Notes: generated by a model from the letters alone, not told the origin. Shown: positions 11,002 through 20,689, counted from the first letter of the stretch. The stretch: DNA of 64,000 bases from Cepaea nemoralis (GCA_014155875.1 JACEFZ010002047.1:1-64000); one strand, 5' to 3'. Made by a program: numbers and translations.

Positions 11002-11612
11002 TGTCAAGGCCTCACATCCGAGGTTGCGACGCGTTGTCTGTACCAACGCCAGACAACATAACAACACGCAACCCTGAGTGATGTTAAACACTGCAGAGGG
11101 AATGCGGCGTCTTCGACGACGCCCGTATAAGCAGCCAAGCACAGCAATTGAGCGAAGCTTAAACGACCGCTGGTCAGCAGTACACCCCGTGAACCTTGCA
11201 GGGGTCACACCAGCTGACGTGAGCGTGTAGCGTGTAGAACGCCAGGACTGGCAGACGGGTTTAGGTGTTTGAATGGACAGGTCGCATGAGTATGCGAGGA
11301 GTGTTTGAATCTGCATTGAGAGCTAGCCTGTACGACAGTGGGAGACTGGTTCGAACGCTTGAATAGTTTGACTTGTAAGTGAGATGTTTATTGCTTGCAT
11401 GTATTATTATGTATTGTAGTGATATTGTTCATGCCGTAATGATTGCTATGGATTGTCATTGCGCGATGTTTGTGCGATAATAAATGCAGCGCGTAAATAA
11501 AGCTTGTGAATAATACTTTCGGATATTCACTTCGTGTGATTTGATAGTTTGATATTGCTTCACACTTGCCAGAAAACGAGCTACTTATCTTGCTCTACGC
11601 AAGACTCTGACA
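11002..11612 (+). repeat. 5' LTR of the Gmr1-like element
   Basis: 611 bp, TG...CA ends. A TATAAGC element lies near 11126 (GCCCGTATAAGCAGCC), and two AATAAA hexamers lie at 11479-11484 and 11496-11501. This allows a U3-R-U5 layout with start and poly(A) signals inside the LTR; the U3/R/U5 borders are inferred. Confidence 0.95.
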
Positions 11613-11645
11613 AGTGCGAACGTGGTGGCTTTCGTCCGGGTTTTG
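11613..11645 (+). other. Primer-binding-site candidate
   Basis: About ten bases after the LTR the sequence reads TGGTGGCTTTCGTCCGGG (from 11623). This could pair with a tRNA 3' end finishing in CCACCA. I cannot name the tRNA from sequence alone. The rest of the leader up to 12291 has no open frame of note. Confidence 0.45.
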
Positions 11646-12291
11646 AACCAAATGCGAACTTGTAAATTTTTTTGTCCGAGTTTGAAGCGAATGTGAACAT
11701 GCCGATAGAAGTGCGCAAGTCATAGATTAGGGTAAAGTAACGATTAAATAGAGTTGATTTAATTAAATTATAAGTGTGAAGATATTATTTGAAGCCAACC
11801 GAGGCGTCTTCAGACTTATCGCTAAATTCAACCAATTTTGTACCTAAAATCCAAAATGGCGGCCGTGCCCTTGAATGTCATTGAGTAGGGTTAGTGTGAG
11901 CGTGAAAGTTGTTGATTGTGGTAACGACTAACAATAATACTTGACAGCATACAAACCTTTACAGACTTCAGTGACATTACACACACCATACATTTACAAA
12001 CGTTCTAATTTCGTTTAGTTTAAAAAGTACAGGTTTTTTGTGTCAACTTTACCTGAGTCTGGTGAACTTCAAAAATTTTTTGTGCGTCAACCCGAAAGAC
12101 GTTCCAGTGTGATTTCGAGCACCACTGAACAGCACATTGCCCAAGGATTACTTGAGTATAAAATTTTTTTCATTCCTCTTTATACTTTCGTTAGTCTGGC
12201 TTTAGACATCAACTGTGCTAGAAATATTTGTAACTTACTAACATCATAAGTAATTTTGTTTATATTCATTCCATCATACCTATTGTTCATC

Positions 12292-12630
12292 ATGTCTTCT
12301 TTAAACGATTTCATTGAAATGGGTTTAAAAATGAATATGTCTGGTGAGGGATTGAGAACATGGAGTGAAAGTAAATATGCAGAATATCTTTTGAAACAAG
12401 AGCAAATTATTGAGCGGAATGAGAGAGCTGCCGAAAGGGCGTTAAAGCTTCAGCAGGCACAATCAGAAGCTGCTCTAAAGGACTCAGAAGCTGCTCTAAA
12501 GCTTCAACAGGCACAATTAGAAGCTGCTCTGAAAAGTAAAGAGGCAGACTCAGAAGCTGCTTTAAAGCTTCAACAAGCACAATCAGAAGCTGCTCTAAGC
12601 TTCAACAAGCACAATCAGAAGCTGCTCTAA
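12292..12630 (+). pseudogene. gag: gag, N-terminal segment with heptad-like repeats
   Basis: Capsid precursor of the Gmr1-like element. The ATG at 12292 opens with MSSLNDFIEMGLKMNMSGEG. A charged helical region follows in which an 11- to 14-residue motif (LKLQQAQSEAAL) is tandemly repeated four or five times, a likely coiled coil. The frame ends at TAA 12628-12630 because the last repeat copy is one base shorter than its siblings (near 12597). Reading continues in another frame at 12648-12899 until a TAA at 12897. A further frame change sits near 12999 in a run of T. All three breaks separate this segment from the rest of gag. Confidence 0.85.
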
Positions 12631-12647
12631 AACAGTCAGAAGCTGCA

Positions 12648-12899
12648 GTGAGGCAAGCTGAGATCTTAGCCCAAAGTAAGAGAGAAGAGCAAGAAACACA
12701 ACTGAAAATTGAACAGCTAAAAGCTGAATCTTCTAAAGATAAAGTTAATAGAGAAACAGACAAAGATCAACCTCATAAGAAGTACCAAGGTCTGATCAGA
12801 AGTTACAACACAGGTGATTGCATAGCAGCATTCACCCAAAATTTCGAATTTGTTATGGATCATTACAAAATTCCAAAACCTGAATGTGGGATAGTATAA
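12648..12899 (+). pseudogene. gag: gag, middle segment
   Basis: Continues the helical region (SKREEQETQLKIEQLKAESS) into a capsid-like start, KYQGLIRSYNTGDCIAAF and FEFVMDHYKIPKPE, and stops at TAA 12897-12899. The same frame reopens at once with RSLSGEPLKVIESIP, so the TAA looks like a point nonsense change and not a natural end. Confidence 0.8.
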
Positions 12900-13000
12900 G
12901 TAAGAAGTCTTTCTGGGGAACCTCTTAAAGTCATAGAGTCGATCCCAAATGACCTGAAAGAAGATTATCTGTACATTAAATCTAAAATTATGTCACATTT

Positions 13001-14074
13001 TTGCTAGATGAATCAGGTTATAGAGAACAGTTTAGGAAGTTGTCTCCTAAGCCAACACACACGTTCTCTGATTACATCTCAGAAATTCAAAATATTTTTT
13101 CTAAATGGCTGTCAGCAGCCAAAGTAAATGGAAGTTATGACAAATTAGTTGATCTTATGTTGAGAGATAAGATTATCGCATCTCTCCCACCCCCCTTTTC
13201 TAAATTTTTGTTGGAATGTCAGTGTGAAAGTGTTCAACAGATGGAAAGTCGTGGCTCTGGTTATTTTTCAGCCAATAAGCAATGTTTCTCTAGTAGTCTG
13301 ACCAGCACAGACTTTGTAGCAGCAGCTACATATGGCAAATATCAGGCAGGGTCAAATAACGAACAAAGACCTTATAAACAAGCTACAGGGAAATTGTATC
13401 AGTGCAAATATTGCCACTATGCACACAAGGAGAATGATATGTGCGACAAACATCCTGGGTACACTGCTTACTTGCATAATTACATTTCTAAGCAAGATAA
13501 AGAAAAGAACTATGAAAAAGTTACCAAATGTTATCTTTGTAAAGCTTATGGCCACTGGCGTAGGAATTGTAAAGGCAGGTCAATGACCAGAAAGGCTAAT
13601 GCAGCCATGTTTGACAATTCTTCTTCAGAAGATGAAAGTGTACAAGATCACCCAGTAAACTCAGCACATTCCATTGAGGTGTTCCATCAGGAAAAATGTA
13701 CCATTTGTGATCAATTTCATGAGGATGGCGTGTTAACATGCGGCCATTCTATACCTGTTACCAGTGAGGAGGCCAATTCTGTAGTAAACTCCAAAGGTAA
13801 ACTAAACATCCACCAGGGGTATGTTAATGGTAGAGCTGCCACAGTTTTACGTGATAGCGGGAGTACTCTCATTGGTGTAAAGAGAGATTATATTTTACCA
13901 TCACAATATAGTGGTAAATATGTCACATGCAGGACATTCTCAGGAAACATAGAGAAATATCCACTTGCATGGGCATATATAACTACACCATTCCTTACAG
14001 GAAAGGTTAAATGCGCAGCATTAACCAATCCTTGCTGCGATATTATCATTGGAAACCTTCCTGAAGGTGAATGA
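13001..14074 (+). CDS. gag-pro: gag C-terminal part with zinc knuckle, plus aspartic protease
   Basis: Open for 357 codons. The first third is capsid-like (FRKLSPKPTHTFSDYISEIQ). The nucleocapsid knuckle is CYLCKAYGHWRRNC (C-x2-C-x4-H-x4-C, 13529-13570). It is preceded by a second Cys/His cluster (CKYCHYAHKENDMCDKH) and followed by CTICDQFHEDGVLTCGH. The retropepsin core is VLRDSGSTLIGV, with the catalytic Asp at 13853-13855, and a distal CCDIIIGNLP flap/psi-loop-like motif near the end. The frame closes at TGA 14072-14074, overlapping the start of the integrase frame by about 25 bases in a +1 relation. That could be a programmed shift or a mutation. Its 5' side is cut off by the break near 12999. 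Confidence 0.85.
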   Translation: MLDESGYREQFRKLSPKPTHTFSDYISEIQNIFSKWLSAAKVNGSYDKLVDLMLRDKIIASLPPPFSKFLLECQCESVQQMESRGSGYFSANKQCFSSSLTSTDFVAAATYGKYQAGSNNEQRPYKQATGKLYQCKYCHYAHKENDMCDKHPGYTAYLHNYISKQDKEKNYEKVTKCYLCKAYGHWRRNCKGRSMTRKANAAMFDNSSSEDESVQDHPVNSAHSIEVFHQEKCTICDQFHEDGVLTCGHSIPVTSEEANSVVNSKGKLNIHQGYVNGRAATVLRDSGSTLIGVKRDYILPSQYSGKYVTCRTFSGNIEKYPLAWAYITTPFLTGKVKCAALTNPCCDIIIGNLPEGE

Positions 14075-14828
14075 CATGCCACATGACAGTATTACATCAA
14101 CTGTCATTTGTAATATTGATACTACCATTTCACCTTCATCACCAATCACCATTCATAATGTATTGCCACCTGTAAATGAATGTACAAATATCAATCTGGC
14201 TACGCCAGAACATACATGTAATTGTGTGAATGTAACATCAATGTGTGATGAGAATGATCGTTATAATGTAGTAAATGCAGTAACTAGATCCACTGCACAG
14301 ATGCAAGATCGAATCGATCAGACAGAGGCTTTACAACGAGTAAGTCCAGTTGTAACATCTCCTGAGACAACTAGGGAGACGTTTATAACATCTCAGAAAG
14401 CCGATCGATCTCTGCAAAAGTATTTTAAACTTGTAGGCCAAAAGCCAAGAGTAGCAAAGAATGCTCAATGGTACTTTGCTCTGAAGAACGGAATTCTAAC
14501 ACGGTACTACACCAAAGGTTCCAGCACTATAGAACAAACAGTGCTACCGTTAGAAAACCGCAAGCAAGCATTGAATCTAGCTCATGACATACCCTTTGCA
14601 GGACACATGGCGTATGCTAAAACTAGAGCAAGGTTACTTACTCAATTTTATTGGCCAAAGTTTTGCAACGATACCAAACAGTATTGCAGATCGTGTGACA
14701 TCTGTCAAAAGCTTGTCAAAAAGGGTAAACACCCACAAGCTGAATTGCAAGTTACTGATTTGGCTAGTAGACCGTTTGAAAAGATCTCGGTCGATATAGT
14801 TGGTCCTCTGAACCATAGTAACATCTAA
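14049..14828 (+). CDS. int: Integrase N-terminal part (HHCC domain, first catalytic Asp)
   Basis: An open frame with an N-terminal spacer, then a zinc-binding HHCC module: HDIPFAGHMAYAKTRARLL, then YWPKF and CRSCDIC. It enters the DDE core at ISVDIVGPL (first Asp at 14793-14795) and runs into TAA 14826-14828. The core resumes in the next frame from about 14830 (RYIVTLIDLCTRWPEAIPM). The break is a one-base frame difference near 14815. Position upstream of RT is the Gmr1-type arrangement. Confidence 0.87.
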   Translation: METFLKVNDMPHDSITSTVICNIDTTISPSSPITIHNVLPPVNECTNINLATPEHTCNCVNVTSMCDENDRYNVVNAVTRSTAQMQDRIDQTEALQRVSPVVTSPETTRETFITSQKADRSLQKYFKLVGQKPRVAKNAQWYFALKNGILTRYYTKGSSTIEQTVLPLENRKQALNLAHDIPFAGHMAYAKTRARLLTQFYWPKFCNDTKQYCRSCDICQKLVKKGKHPQAELQVTDLASRPFEKISVDIVGPLNHSNI

Positions 14829-14889
14829 AGGTAATAGGTACATTGTAACACTCATTGATCTATGTACTCGTTGGCCAGAAGCGATTCCA

Positions 14890-17211
14890 ATGAAGAACAT
14901 AACTTCCAAAGACATCATGGAAGTGTTCTTTCATATTTTTGCGAGGGTAGGATTCCCTGATACCATCCTTTCAGATCGGGGTAGCCAGTTTATTTCCTCA
15001 GCTACACAAGCCTTTACCAAAATGTTGGGTGTTAAACAATGCTTCAACAGTCCATACCACCCACATTCGACCGGTATAGTGGAAAAGATTAATGGCGATA
15101 TGAAACATATGCTCTCTAAGGTAACCCAAGAACATCCTGAAGATTGGGATACTTATCTGCCTGCAATTTTGTTTGCATATAGGGAAGTGCCCCATTCCAG
15201 CACTGGGTTCTCACCATTCGAAATGTTATATGGTGCACAACCACACGGCGCATTATCTCTGTATGAATCTATGTTGACTGAAAGTACAACTTTGTCTATA
15301 CCCATTTCACCATATGAACATGTAACATCATTGCGTGATAGAATTATGAAATCATGTATGTTAGCTAAAGAAGCTCTCCAAAAATCAGGAGCTATTTACC
15401 GACAATATGCTAACAGAGGAAATAGAACTATTACACTGACGCCAGGACAGGACGTTCTTCTTCTTTTGCCAAGTGATAGACATCTCCTAACTGACTCATG
15501 GCAAGGACCGTTCAAAGTACTACGACAAATTTCGACGGTAGATTACGAGATTGCAGTTAGGGACAAACATAAAATTTTCCATATTAACATGCTCAAACCA
15601 TATCACCACAGGCAAGACGAACAAGTAGAGACTGCAGCAAGCACCTCCATAGTGGACCAGACGGACGACAACGACACTGACGAGATACCGACACCAGTTC
15701 TTGACACGACGACCAACTTACAGGACATTAAGGTAAATCCTAAACTGACGCAGACACAGACTGACAGTTGCAGACAACTGATACAAGAGTACAGGACGAT
15801 CTTTTCTGACAGCCCAGGACAGACAGATTTAGTGCAGCACCAAATCATCTTGACATCTGACATTCCTATTAAGTGTAGACCATATTCCATCCCTATACAC
15901 TATAAAGAAAAACTTCATCAAGAAATCATTGATTTAGAAGCAAATCATATCATTCGACGTTCACAATCTCATTTCTGTTCACCAATAGTTTTAGTACGCA
16001 AAAAGGACAACACTATTAGACTTTGTGTGGACTATCGTAAACTCAACAGCATTACACAGTTGGATTTAGAACCAATGAGCAACTGTGAAGACATCTTGAC
16101 TGAACTATCTGACTCACGTTATTTTACTAAACTTGACATGACAAAAGGCTACTGGCAGATAGCTGTACATCCTGATAGTATACATCTGACTGCATTTGCC
16201 ACACCGTGGGGTTTATACGAATGGTGTAAACTACCTTTCGGATTAGTCAATGCACCAGCTACCTTCGTCAGAATGACAAGAATTCTTTTGACAGACATTG
16301 CTAACATCATTTGGTACATGGACGACATTTGCATACACACAAAGGACATGACAGAGCACATAACAGCACTACAGCAGACATTTGACAGGATTAGACATCA
16401 TGGACTGACTGTAAAACCTTCCAAAGTTGATATAGCCTTTCAGGAAATTTCATTTTTGGGCTATAAGATCTCAAATGGCTTTATATCAACTGACGATAAC
16501 ATCATGTCCAGAATTTTGAAATTGTCGCTTCCGACAACTAAGAAACAGTTGCGAAGTGTGTTAGGTCTTTTAAACTATTATAGACAGTTTATTCCTCATT
16601 TTGCTGAATTGACCAAATGTTTCACTGATCTACTAACAAATAAACATCCCAATGTGATTGTAAACAGTGAATGTTTAAGGCCAGCATTTACGAAGATTCT
16701 TTCATATTTTTCTAAATCACCTATTCTGAAATTGCCAAATTTGAATATTACTTTTAGATTAAGATGTGACGCGAGCTCCGTAGCCATTGGAGGTGTGCTT
16801 CTCCAAGAACACGACCAAATCTTGTACCCAGTATACTACGTCTCTCGAAAACTGAACACCAGCGAACGAAATTACAGTACACCGGAACTCGAGGCTCTTG
16901 CCATGGTATTTTCGGTACGTAAACTTTCTAGATTTTTGTTAGGCAAACATTTCATTATTGAAACAGATAATAGTCCGCTGACAATTGTTACCAGAGGAAC
17001 GCCAAGTAACAGCAAGGTGGCAAGATGGTCCCTTCTTCTGCAGGACTATAGCTATGAGATTAACCATATAAAGGGTTCACAAAACTGTCTTGCAGATCTT
17101 TTGTCGAGATGTCCATACGACGAACCTAATACCCAGTCAACACCAGAGCACAGTGCAGAGGGTGTAGAAAACTGCAACGTAGATAGTGCTCAGTACCACA
17201 GCCAATTGTGA
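14890..17211 (+). CDS. pol: Pol: integrase core and C-terminus, then reverse transcriptase and RNase H
   Basis: One uninterrupted 773-codon frame. Integrase: ILSDRGSQF (Asp at 14974-14976) and GIVEKINGDMK (Glu at 15082-15084) are separated by exactly 35 residues (D-D35-E). A GPF/Y-type module follows (WQGPFKVLRQI and IFHINMLKPYH); no chromodomain is seen. An acidic linker (about 15610-15760) leads to reverse transcriptase with FCSPIVLVRKKD, LCVDYRKLN, FTKLDMTKGYWQI and the catalytic YMDD at 16315-16326. Then FLGYKIS and LRSVLGLLNYYRQFIPHF. RNase H has RLRCDASSVAIGGVL, TPELEALAM and IETDNSPLTI, ending with HIKGSQNCLADLLSR. The residues needed for catalysis are present. It ends at TGA 17209-17211. 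Integrase and RT sharing one frame in this order is direct evidence that the arrangement is real and not an assembly join. Confidence 0.95.
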   Translation: MKNITSKDIMEVFFHIFARVGFPDTILSDRGSQFISSATQAFTKMLGVKQCFNSPYHPHSTGIVEKINGDMKHMLSKVTQEHPEDWDTYLPAILFAYREVPHSSTGFSPFEMLYGAQPHGALSLYESMLTESTTLSIPISPYEHVTSLRDRIMKSCMLAKEALQKSGAIYRQYANRGNRTITLTPGQDVLLLLPSDRHLLTDSWQGPFKVLRQISTVDYEIAVRDKHKIFHINMLKPYHHRQDEQVETAASTSIVDQTDDNDTDEIPTPVLDTTTNLQDIKVNPKLTQTQTDSCRQLIQEYRTIFSDSPGQTDLVQHQIILTSDIPIKCRPYSIPIHYKEKLHQEIIDLEANHIIRRSQSHFCSPIVLVRKKDNTIRLCVDYRKLNSITQLDLEPMSNCEDILTELSDSRYFTKLDMTKGYWQIAVHPDSIHLTAFATPWGLYEWCKLPFGLVNAPATFVRMTRILLTDIANIIWYMDDICIHTKDMTEHITALQQTFDRIRHHGLTVKPSKVDIAFQEISFLGYKISNGFISTDDNIMSRILKLSLPTTKKQLRSVLGLLNYYRQFIPHFAELTKCFTDLLTNKHPNVIVNSECLRPAFTKILSYFSKSPILKLPNLNITFRLRCDASSVAIGGVLLQEHDQILYPVYYVSRKLNTSERNYSTPELEALAMVFSVRKLSRFLLGKHFIIETDNSPLTIVTRGTPSNSKVARWSLLLQDYSYEINHIKGSQNCLADLLSRCPYDEPNTQSTPEHSAEGVENCNVDSAQYHSQL

Positions 17212-18489
17212 CAATGTGTCAGTAATGCTGTGTACACCAATGTGATGGGGTAGATTATATCTCCCAATGTATATAACTTATGTACATATTTGGATTCTTA
17301 TTATTATCATGCGAATGAATGCGTGTATAATTGTGAGATATGTGAAAGAATGGAATCAGTATTATGTAAACTAATGTGTTGTATAACTGTGAGATATGAG
17401 AAAGAATGTAATTATTATTGTAAATACATAAATATTGTAACAACCAGACACTACAGAGAAGTGTCACTGGACAACACTACAGGATCCAGGAATTTACCAA
17501 GCCACTACAACGTGAGGTAATCCTGAAGGTATCCAGACCGAGGTGTCCAAGACGTTTTAACAAGGTACGAAAGATGACTGCGACAGTACAATCCGAGCAG
17601 AAGGCGGAAGAGACGATCCAACAGCTGATAGTAACAACTACTACTCCGTTTATATAATATCCATCCAGAACGGACCAACGTTGTATGAATGACACCACAA
17701 CACATGTAATAGTACAGCTGTATACTTCCGATATTTTTTTGCATATTAAGTTAAAATTTAGCAGACTACGCTAAAAAGTCTATAAATGTATGACAATTGT
17801 ATTAAAATGTGATTTAAAATATTTCCATATACGGAATTGTATATGTTGATTTTTATAAGATGTAATCTCAGCATCGTAACTTGATTGCTTCTTTACAAAC
17901 GTGACTTTTTGTGCACATTTGTCAATAAGGATCAAATTATGACACTAAGAAATAAATTTGCAGTGGTAATTTATGTCTTGTAAACGACGATAAATTATTG
18001 TTCCTAAATTTTTTGTATAATAACCAGGGGACATTACTCTAAATTGTTGGTGATATGTAAATATGTATTGTAACCATTAACATGTGTGCTTGATAAATAA
18101 CATGTCAATGTAACGTCGTTTAGATATGGACAGTATATTGCCAAAACTGTTGACCTTCATTAGAAACTCTAAACAGAGGTCTGATGATGGAGCTATCTCA
18201 GAGGGAGATGCTCACGGCTTGACCTGATGATTTTAGTATTTTTGTTCTTGGTTGTGAGGTAGGGGCCAGTTTAGCCGATACCTACCGGACTAGCTGTGTC
18301 ACAGCGAGGTAATGCCCATTAAATAGATTGTACTTGACTGTTGTACTTCATAGTGCAACATAATTGGTGTATACATATTGTTTACTATTCACCTGTATAT
18401 ATTTATATAACTGTTAAGGTATAATGTTCGACTTTGACATGTTTAATAACACCTATATATATTGTACATGAAAGGAAATCCTTTCATGA
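17212..18489 (+). other. Non-coding 3' region of the Gmr1-like element
   Basis: 1.3 kb between the pol stop and the polypurine tract, AT-rich, without an open frame above about 75 codons or any envelope-like hydrophobic segment. Its role is unknown. Confidence 0.7.
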
Positions 18490-18506
18490 AAAAGGGGTGT
18501 GGAGAG
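18490..18506 (+). other. Polypurine tract
   Basis: AAAAAGGGGTGTGGAGAG lies immediately upstream of the 3' LTR start TGTCAAGG. Position and composition fit the plus-strand primer of an LTR element. Confidence 0.85.
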
Positions 18507-19117
18507 TGTCAAGGTCTCACATCCGAGGTTGCGACGCGTTGTCTGTACCAACGCCAGACAACATAACAACACGCAACCCTGAGTGATGTTAAACACTGCA
18601 GAGGGAATGCGGCGTCTTCGACGACGCCCGTATAAGCAGCCAAGCACAGCAATTGAGCGAAGCTTAAACGACCGCTGGTCAGCAGTACACCCCGTGAACC
18701 TTGCAGGGGTCACACCAGCTGACGTGAGCGTGTAGCGTGTAGAACGCCAGGACTGGCAGACGGGTTTAGGTGTTTGAATGGACAGGTCGCATGGGTATGC
18801 GAGGAGTGTTTGAATCTGCATTGAGAGCTAGCCTGTACGACAGTGGGAAACTGGTGCGAACGCTTGAATAATTTGACTTGTAAGTGAGATGTTTATTGCT
18901 TGCATGTATTATTATGTATTGTAGTGATATTGTTCATGCCGTAATGATTGCTATGGATTGTCATTGCGCGATGTTTGTGCGATAATAAATGCAGCACGTA
19001 AATAAAGCTTGTGAATAATACTTTCGGATATTCACTTCGTGTGATTTGATAGTTTGATATTGCTTCACACTTGCCAGAAAACGAGCTACTTATCTTGCTC
19101 TACGCAAGACTCTGACA
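18507..19117 (+). repeat. 3' LTR of the Gmr1-like element
   Basis: 611 bp, the same length as the 5' LTR. I count about six substitutions between the two (for example GGCCTCAC/GGTCTCAC, CATGAG/CATGGG, GCGCGT/GCACGT) and no indels. Confidence 0.95.
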
Positions 19118-19195
19118 TTGCTGTTTGAGATTTCTTGGCAAGTTTACGTTCAGTGGTTTGCCATTGCTTTCTGAATGACTGGCACTCATACCATT
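19118..19195 (-). repeat. SINE-D, right half, continuing after the LTR element
   Basis: TTGCTGTTTGAGATTTCTTG, then GCAAGTTTACGTTCAGTGG and TTGCCATTGCTTTCTGAA, is the remainder of the SINE-D copy whose other end is at 10937-11001. Confidence 0.85.
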
Positions 19196-19404
19196 GACTA
19201 GCGCATGGCGGTCTGCTTCCAAATTGCCCACAGCTGTGTTCGAACACAGTATGCAAGATTATGAATTGCGTTCGTAAGCCCTTTGCCCTAGCGCCAGCAA
19301 GCACATAGGTACCTGCACAAAATAGAGAGACTGAAACGATATAACAGAACCTCAACAAGGTGAAACTCATGGTGGTCTGGGAAGGTTAACTCGGTCAACT
19401 AATG

Positions 19405-19530
19405 CCTGAAGAAGTCGGATGTGTCAACCGAAAGGTGCAAATATTGCAGCTGTGTTGTAAACAGGCACATTGCAATTATGCCCAAAACAACATACTGAAC
19501 GAATGCAGAAGTAGACTAAACACATTCCAG
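19405..19530 (+). repeat. Dispersed repeat E1, second copy at 20300-20425
   Basis: CTGAAGAAGTCGGATGTGTC, then TGCAGCTGTGTTGTAAACAG and GGCACATTGCAATTATG, match 20300-20425 (GAAGTTGGATGTGTTGG, GATGTAAACAGGCACAACGC). The two direct copies flank the mariner remnant. Confidence 0.7.
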
Positions 19531-19702
19531 TGAAGGTGAGGAAAAGACGTTACTGCTGGATAGGATACACATTAAGAAGAGACCAGGTAACAGAAAAACT
19601 AGAAAGTCCTTCTAGAATCCCCAAGGCAAAAGAAACATAGAGAAACTTAACAAATATGCAGTTCATCAAGGCATTGGGTTAGAGCCTATTGCCAATGAAA
19701 AC

Positions 19703-20280
19703 TACGAGGGGAAATAAATAAGTAAGTCACAAATCGCTGTAGAAGAATAACTATATATGATAACAACTTGAAACAAGTTTATTTTTATACATATATTGTC
19801 CCTTTATTTCTCAACATAATTTCCACCAACATTGATGCACTTATCCCATCGTTTTATCAGTCCTCCCAAACCGGCTGCATAGAACTGCATTATCTGTTTT
19901 CTAAACCCACGTTTTCACTTCACATTCAACTTCGGCGTCATTCGCGAAATGTCTCCCTCTTAGGTGGGTTTTCAGTGTACCAAAAAGGTGGAAATTGCTA
20001 GGGGCTAAGTCGGGGCTGTAAGGTGGATGTTCTAGAACTTCCCTCCATCCTTTTGCCCACAAAAAACGCACAACAGCACGTTGCTGTTTGGTTGTACACT
20101 TCGTAAGTACAGTTGCTATTTTGTTTATGCCCTGCGCATGCGCATGAGACACCTAGCGCCACCTGATGAACGGGAATATAAAGTTCGATGTTGCTGTCAC
20201 CTAATGACACCTGTAGAAACCACCAACTACATTTACCTGCCATCCCACAGAACTGTGTGACTTATTGACTTGGCCTTGTA
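19703..20280 (-). mobile_element. Internally deleted mariner element
   Basis: The termini match the mariner style: TACGAGGGGAAATAAATAAG on the left, and GTGACTTATTGACTTGG plus CCTTGTA on the right, with TA dinucleotides at both ends. The minus strand encodes a short HTH-like head (KCTTKQQRAVVRFLWAKG) joined directly to the end of the catalytic domain (HPPYSPDLAPSNFHLFGTLK, including the Asp of the last catalytic motif) and finishing with RWDKCINVGGNYVEK. The central 60-70 percent of a mariner transposase is absent, and a one-base frame difference follows KTW. It is dead as a gene and possibly mobilised in trans. Confidence 0.88.
19901..20152 (-). pseudogene. Mariner transposase remnant
   Basis: The open part of the deleted transposase, from an HTH-like head to ECEVKTWV. 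It keeps the PDLAPSNFHLF signature. The stop after KTWV comes from an extra base; the expected C-terminus continues in the neighbouring frame to NYVEK at about 19815. Confidence 0.85.
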
Positions 20281-20299
20281 CAATCTGTGGAGTAATTAT

Positions 20300-20425
20300 G
20301 ACTTAGACCTCCACAGAAGTTGGATGTGTTGGCCTGACGGTGCAAGAATGCAGCTCTGATGTAAACAGGCACAACGCAATCATGTCCGAAAAAAAACTTC
20401 GCATGAATGCAGAAGAAGAAGAAGA
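20300..20425 (+). repeat. Dispersed repeat E1, copy 2
   Basis: The partner of 19405-19530, with a (GAA)n extension at its 3' end (20408-20425). Confidence 0.65.
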
Positions 20426-20504
20426 AGTAACTTAGACCTAATCTATGTCAGTTTGTACGTGCTATGCTGAATCATGACCTAATTACATCCTAATTTGCCT
20501 TTCC

Positions 20505-20650
20505 CTGAAATATGAAGTGTCAGTACCCGTCTTGTTTATGAGCTTGGAGAAGGAAGAGGCGCTTTGCAACCACCCTCGTGGCGATGGTACTTTGGTATGG
20601 TGTCGGGAGAAAAGCCTTTATATCGGCCTTCCTTTAGTAGATGCAAGCCC
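20505..20650 (+). repeat. Dispersed repeat F, second copy at 21845-22010
   Basis: Shares GAGCTTGGAGAAGG, then AGAGGCGCTTTGCA (AGAGACCTTTGCA in copy 2), with the block at 21845-22010. A third, weaker match lies near 40015-40110. Its class is unknown. Confidence 0.5.
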
Positions 20651-20689
20651 ATTCTAAAGCTCAGTCTATCGGACTTACAGGCACTGCTG

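Larger units (their letters stand above)
11002..19117 (+). mobile_element. Gmr1-like Ty3/Gypsy LTR retrotransposon, 8.1 kb, full length
   Basis: Two 611-bp LTRs (11002-11612, 18507-19117) start TGTCAAGG, end CTGACA and differ at about six positions. The target duplication TTGCT is present at 10997-11001 and 19118-19122. Internal order is gag coiled coil, CCHC knuckle, protease (DSG), integrase (HHCC, DDE, GPF), reverse transcriptase (YMDD), RNase H. Integrase before RT is not the usual Ty3/Gypsy order. It is characteristic of the Gmr1 clade, first described from cod, and resembles Copia, although the RT and RNase H are Gypsy-type. A 1.3-kb non-coding stretch separates the pol stop from the 3' LTR. 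The coding region is broken in gag, at the protease/integrase boundary and inside integrase, so this copy is non-autonomous as read. Low LTR divergence implies a young insertion. Confidence 0.95.

Noticed and set aside
15603..15890. Minus-strand frames inside the retrotransposon
   Set aside because: Shadows of the pol frame with no motifs.
19405..19440. Hammerhead-ribozyme-like CTGAAGAAG...CCGAAAGG
   Set aside because: The core nucleotides are partly present, but stem II would need an extra AGT next to the core and the second copy at 20300 does not keep the pairing.
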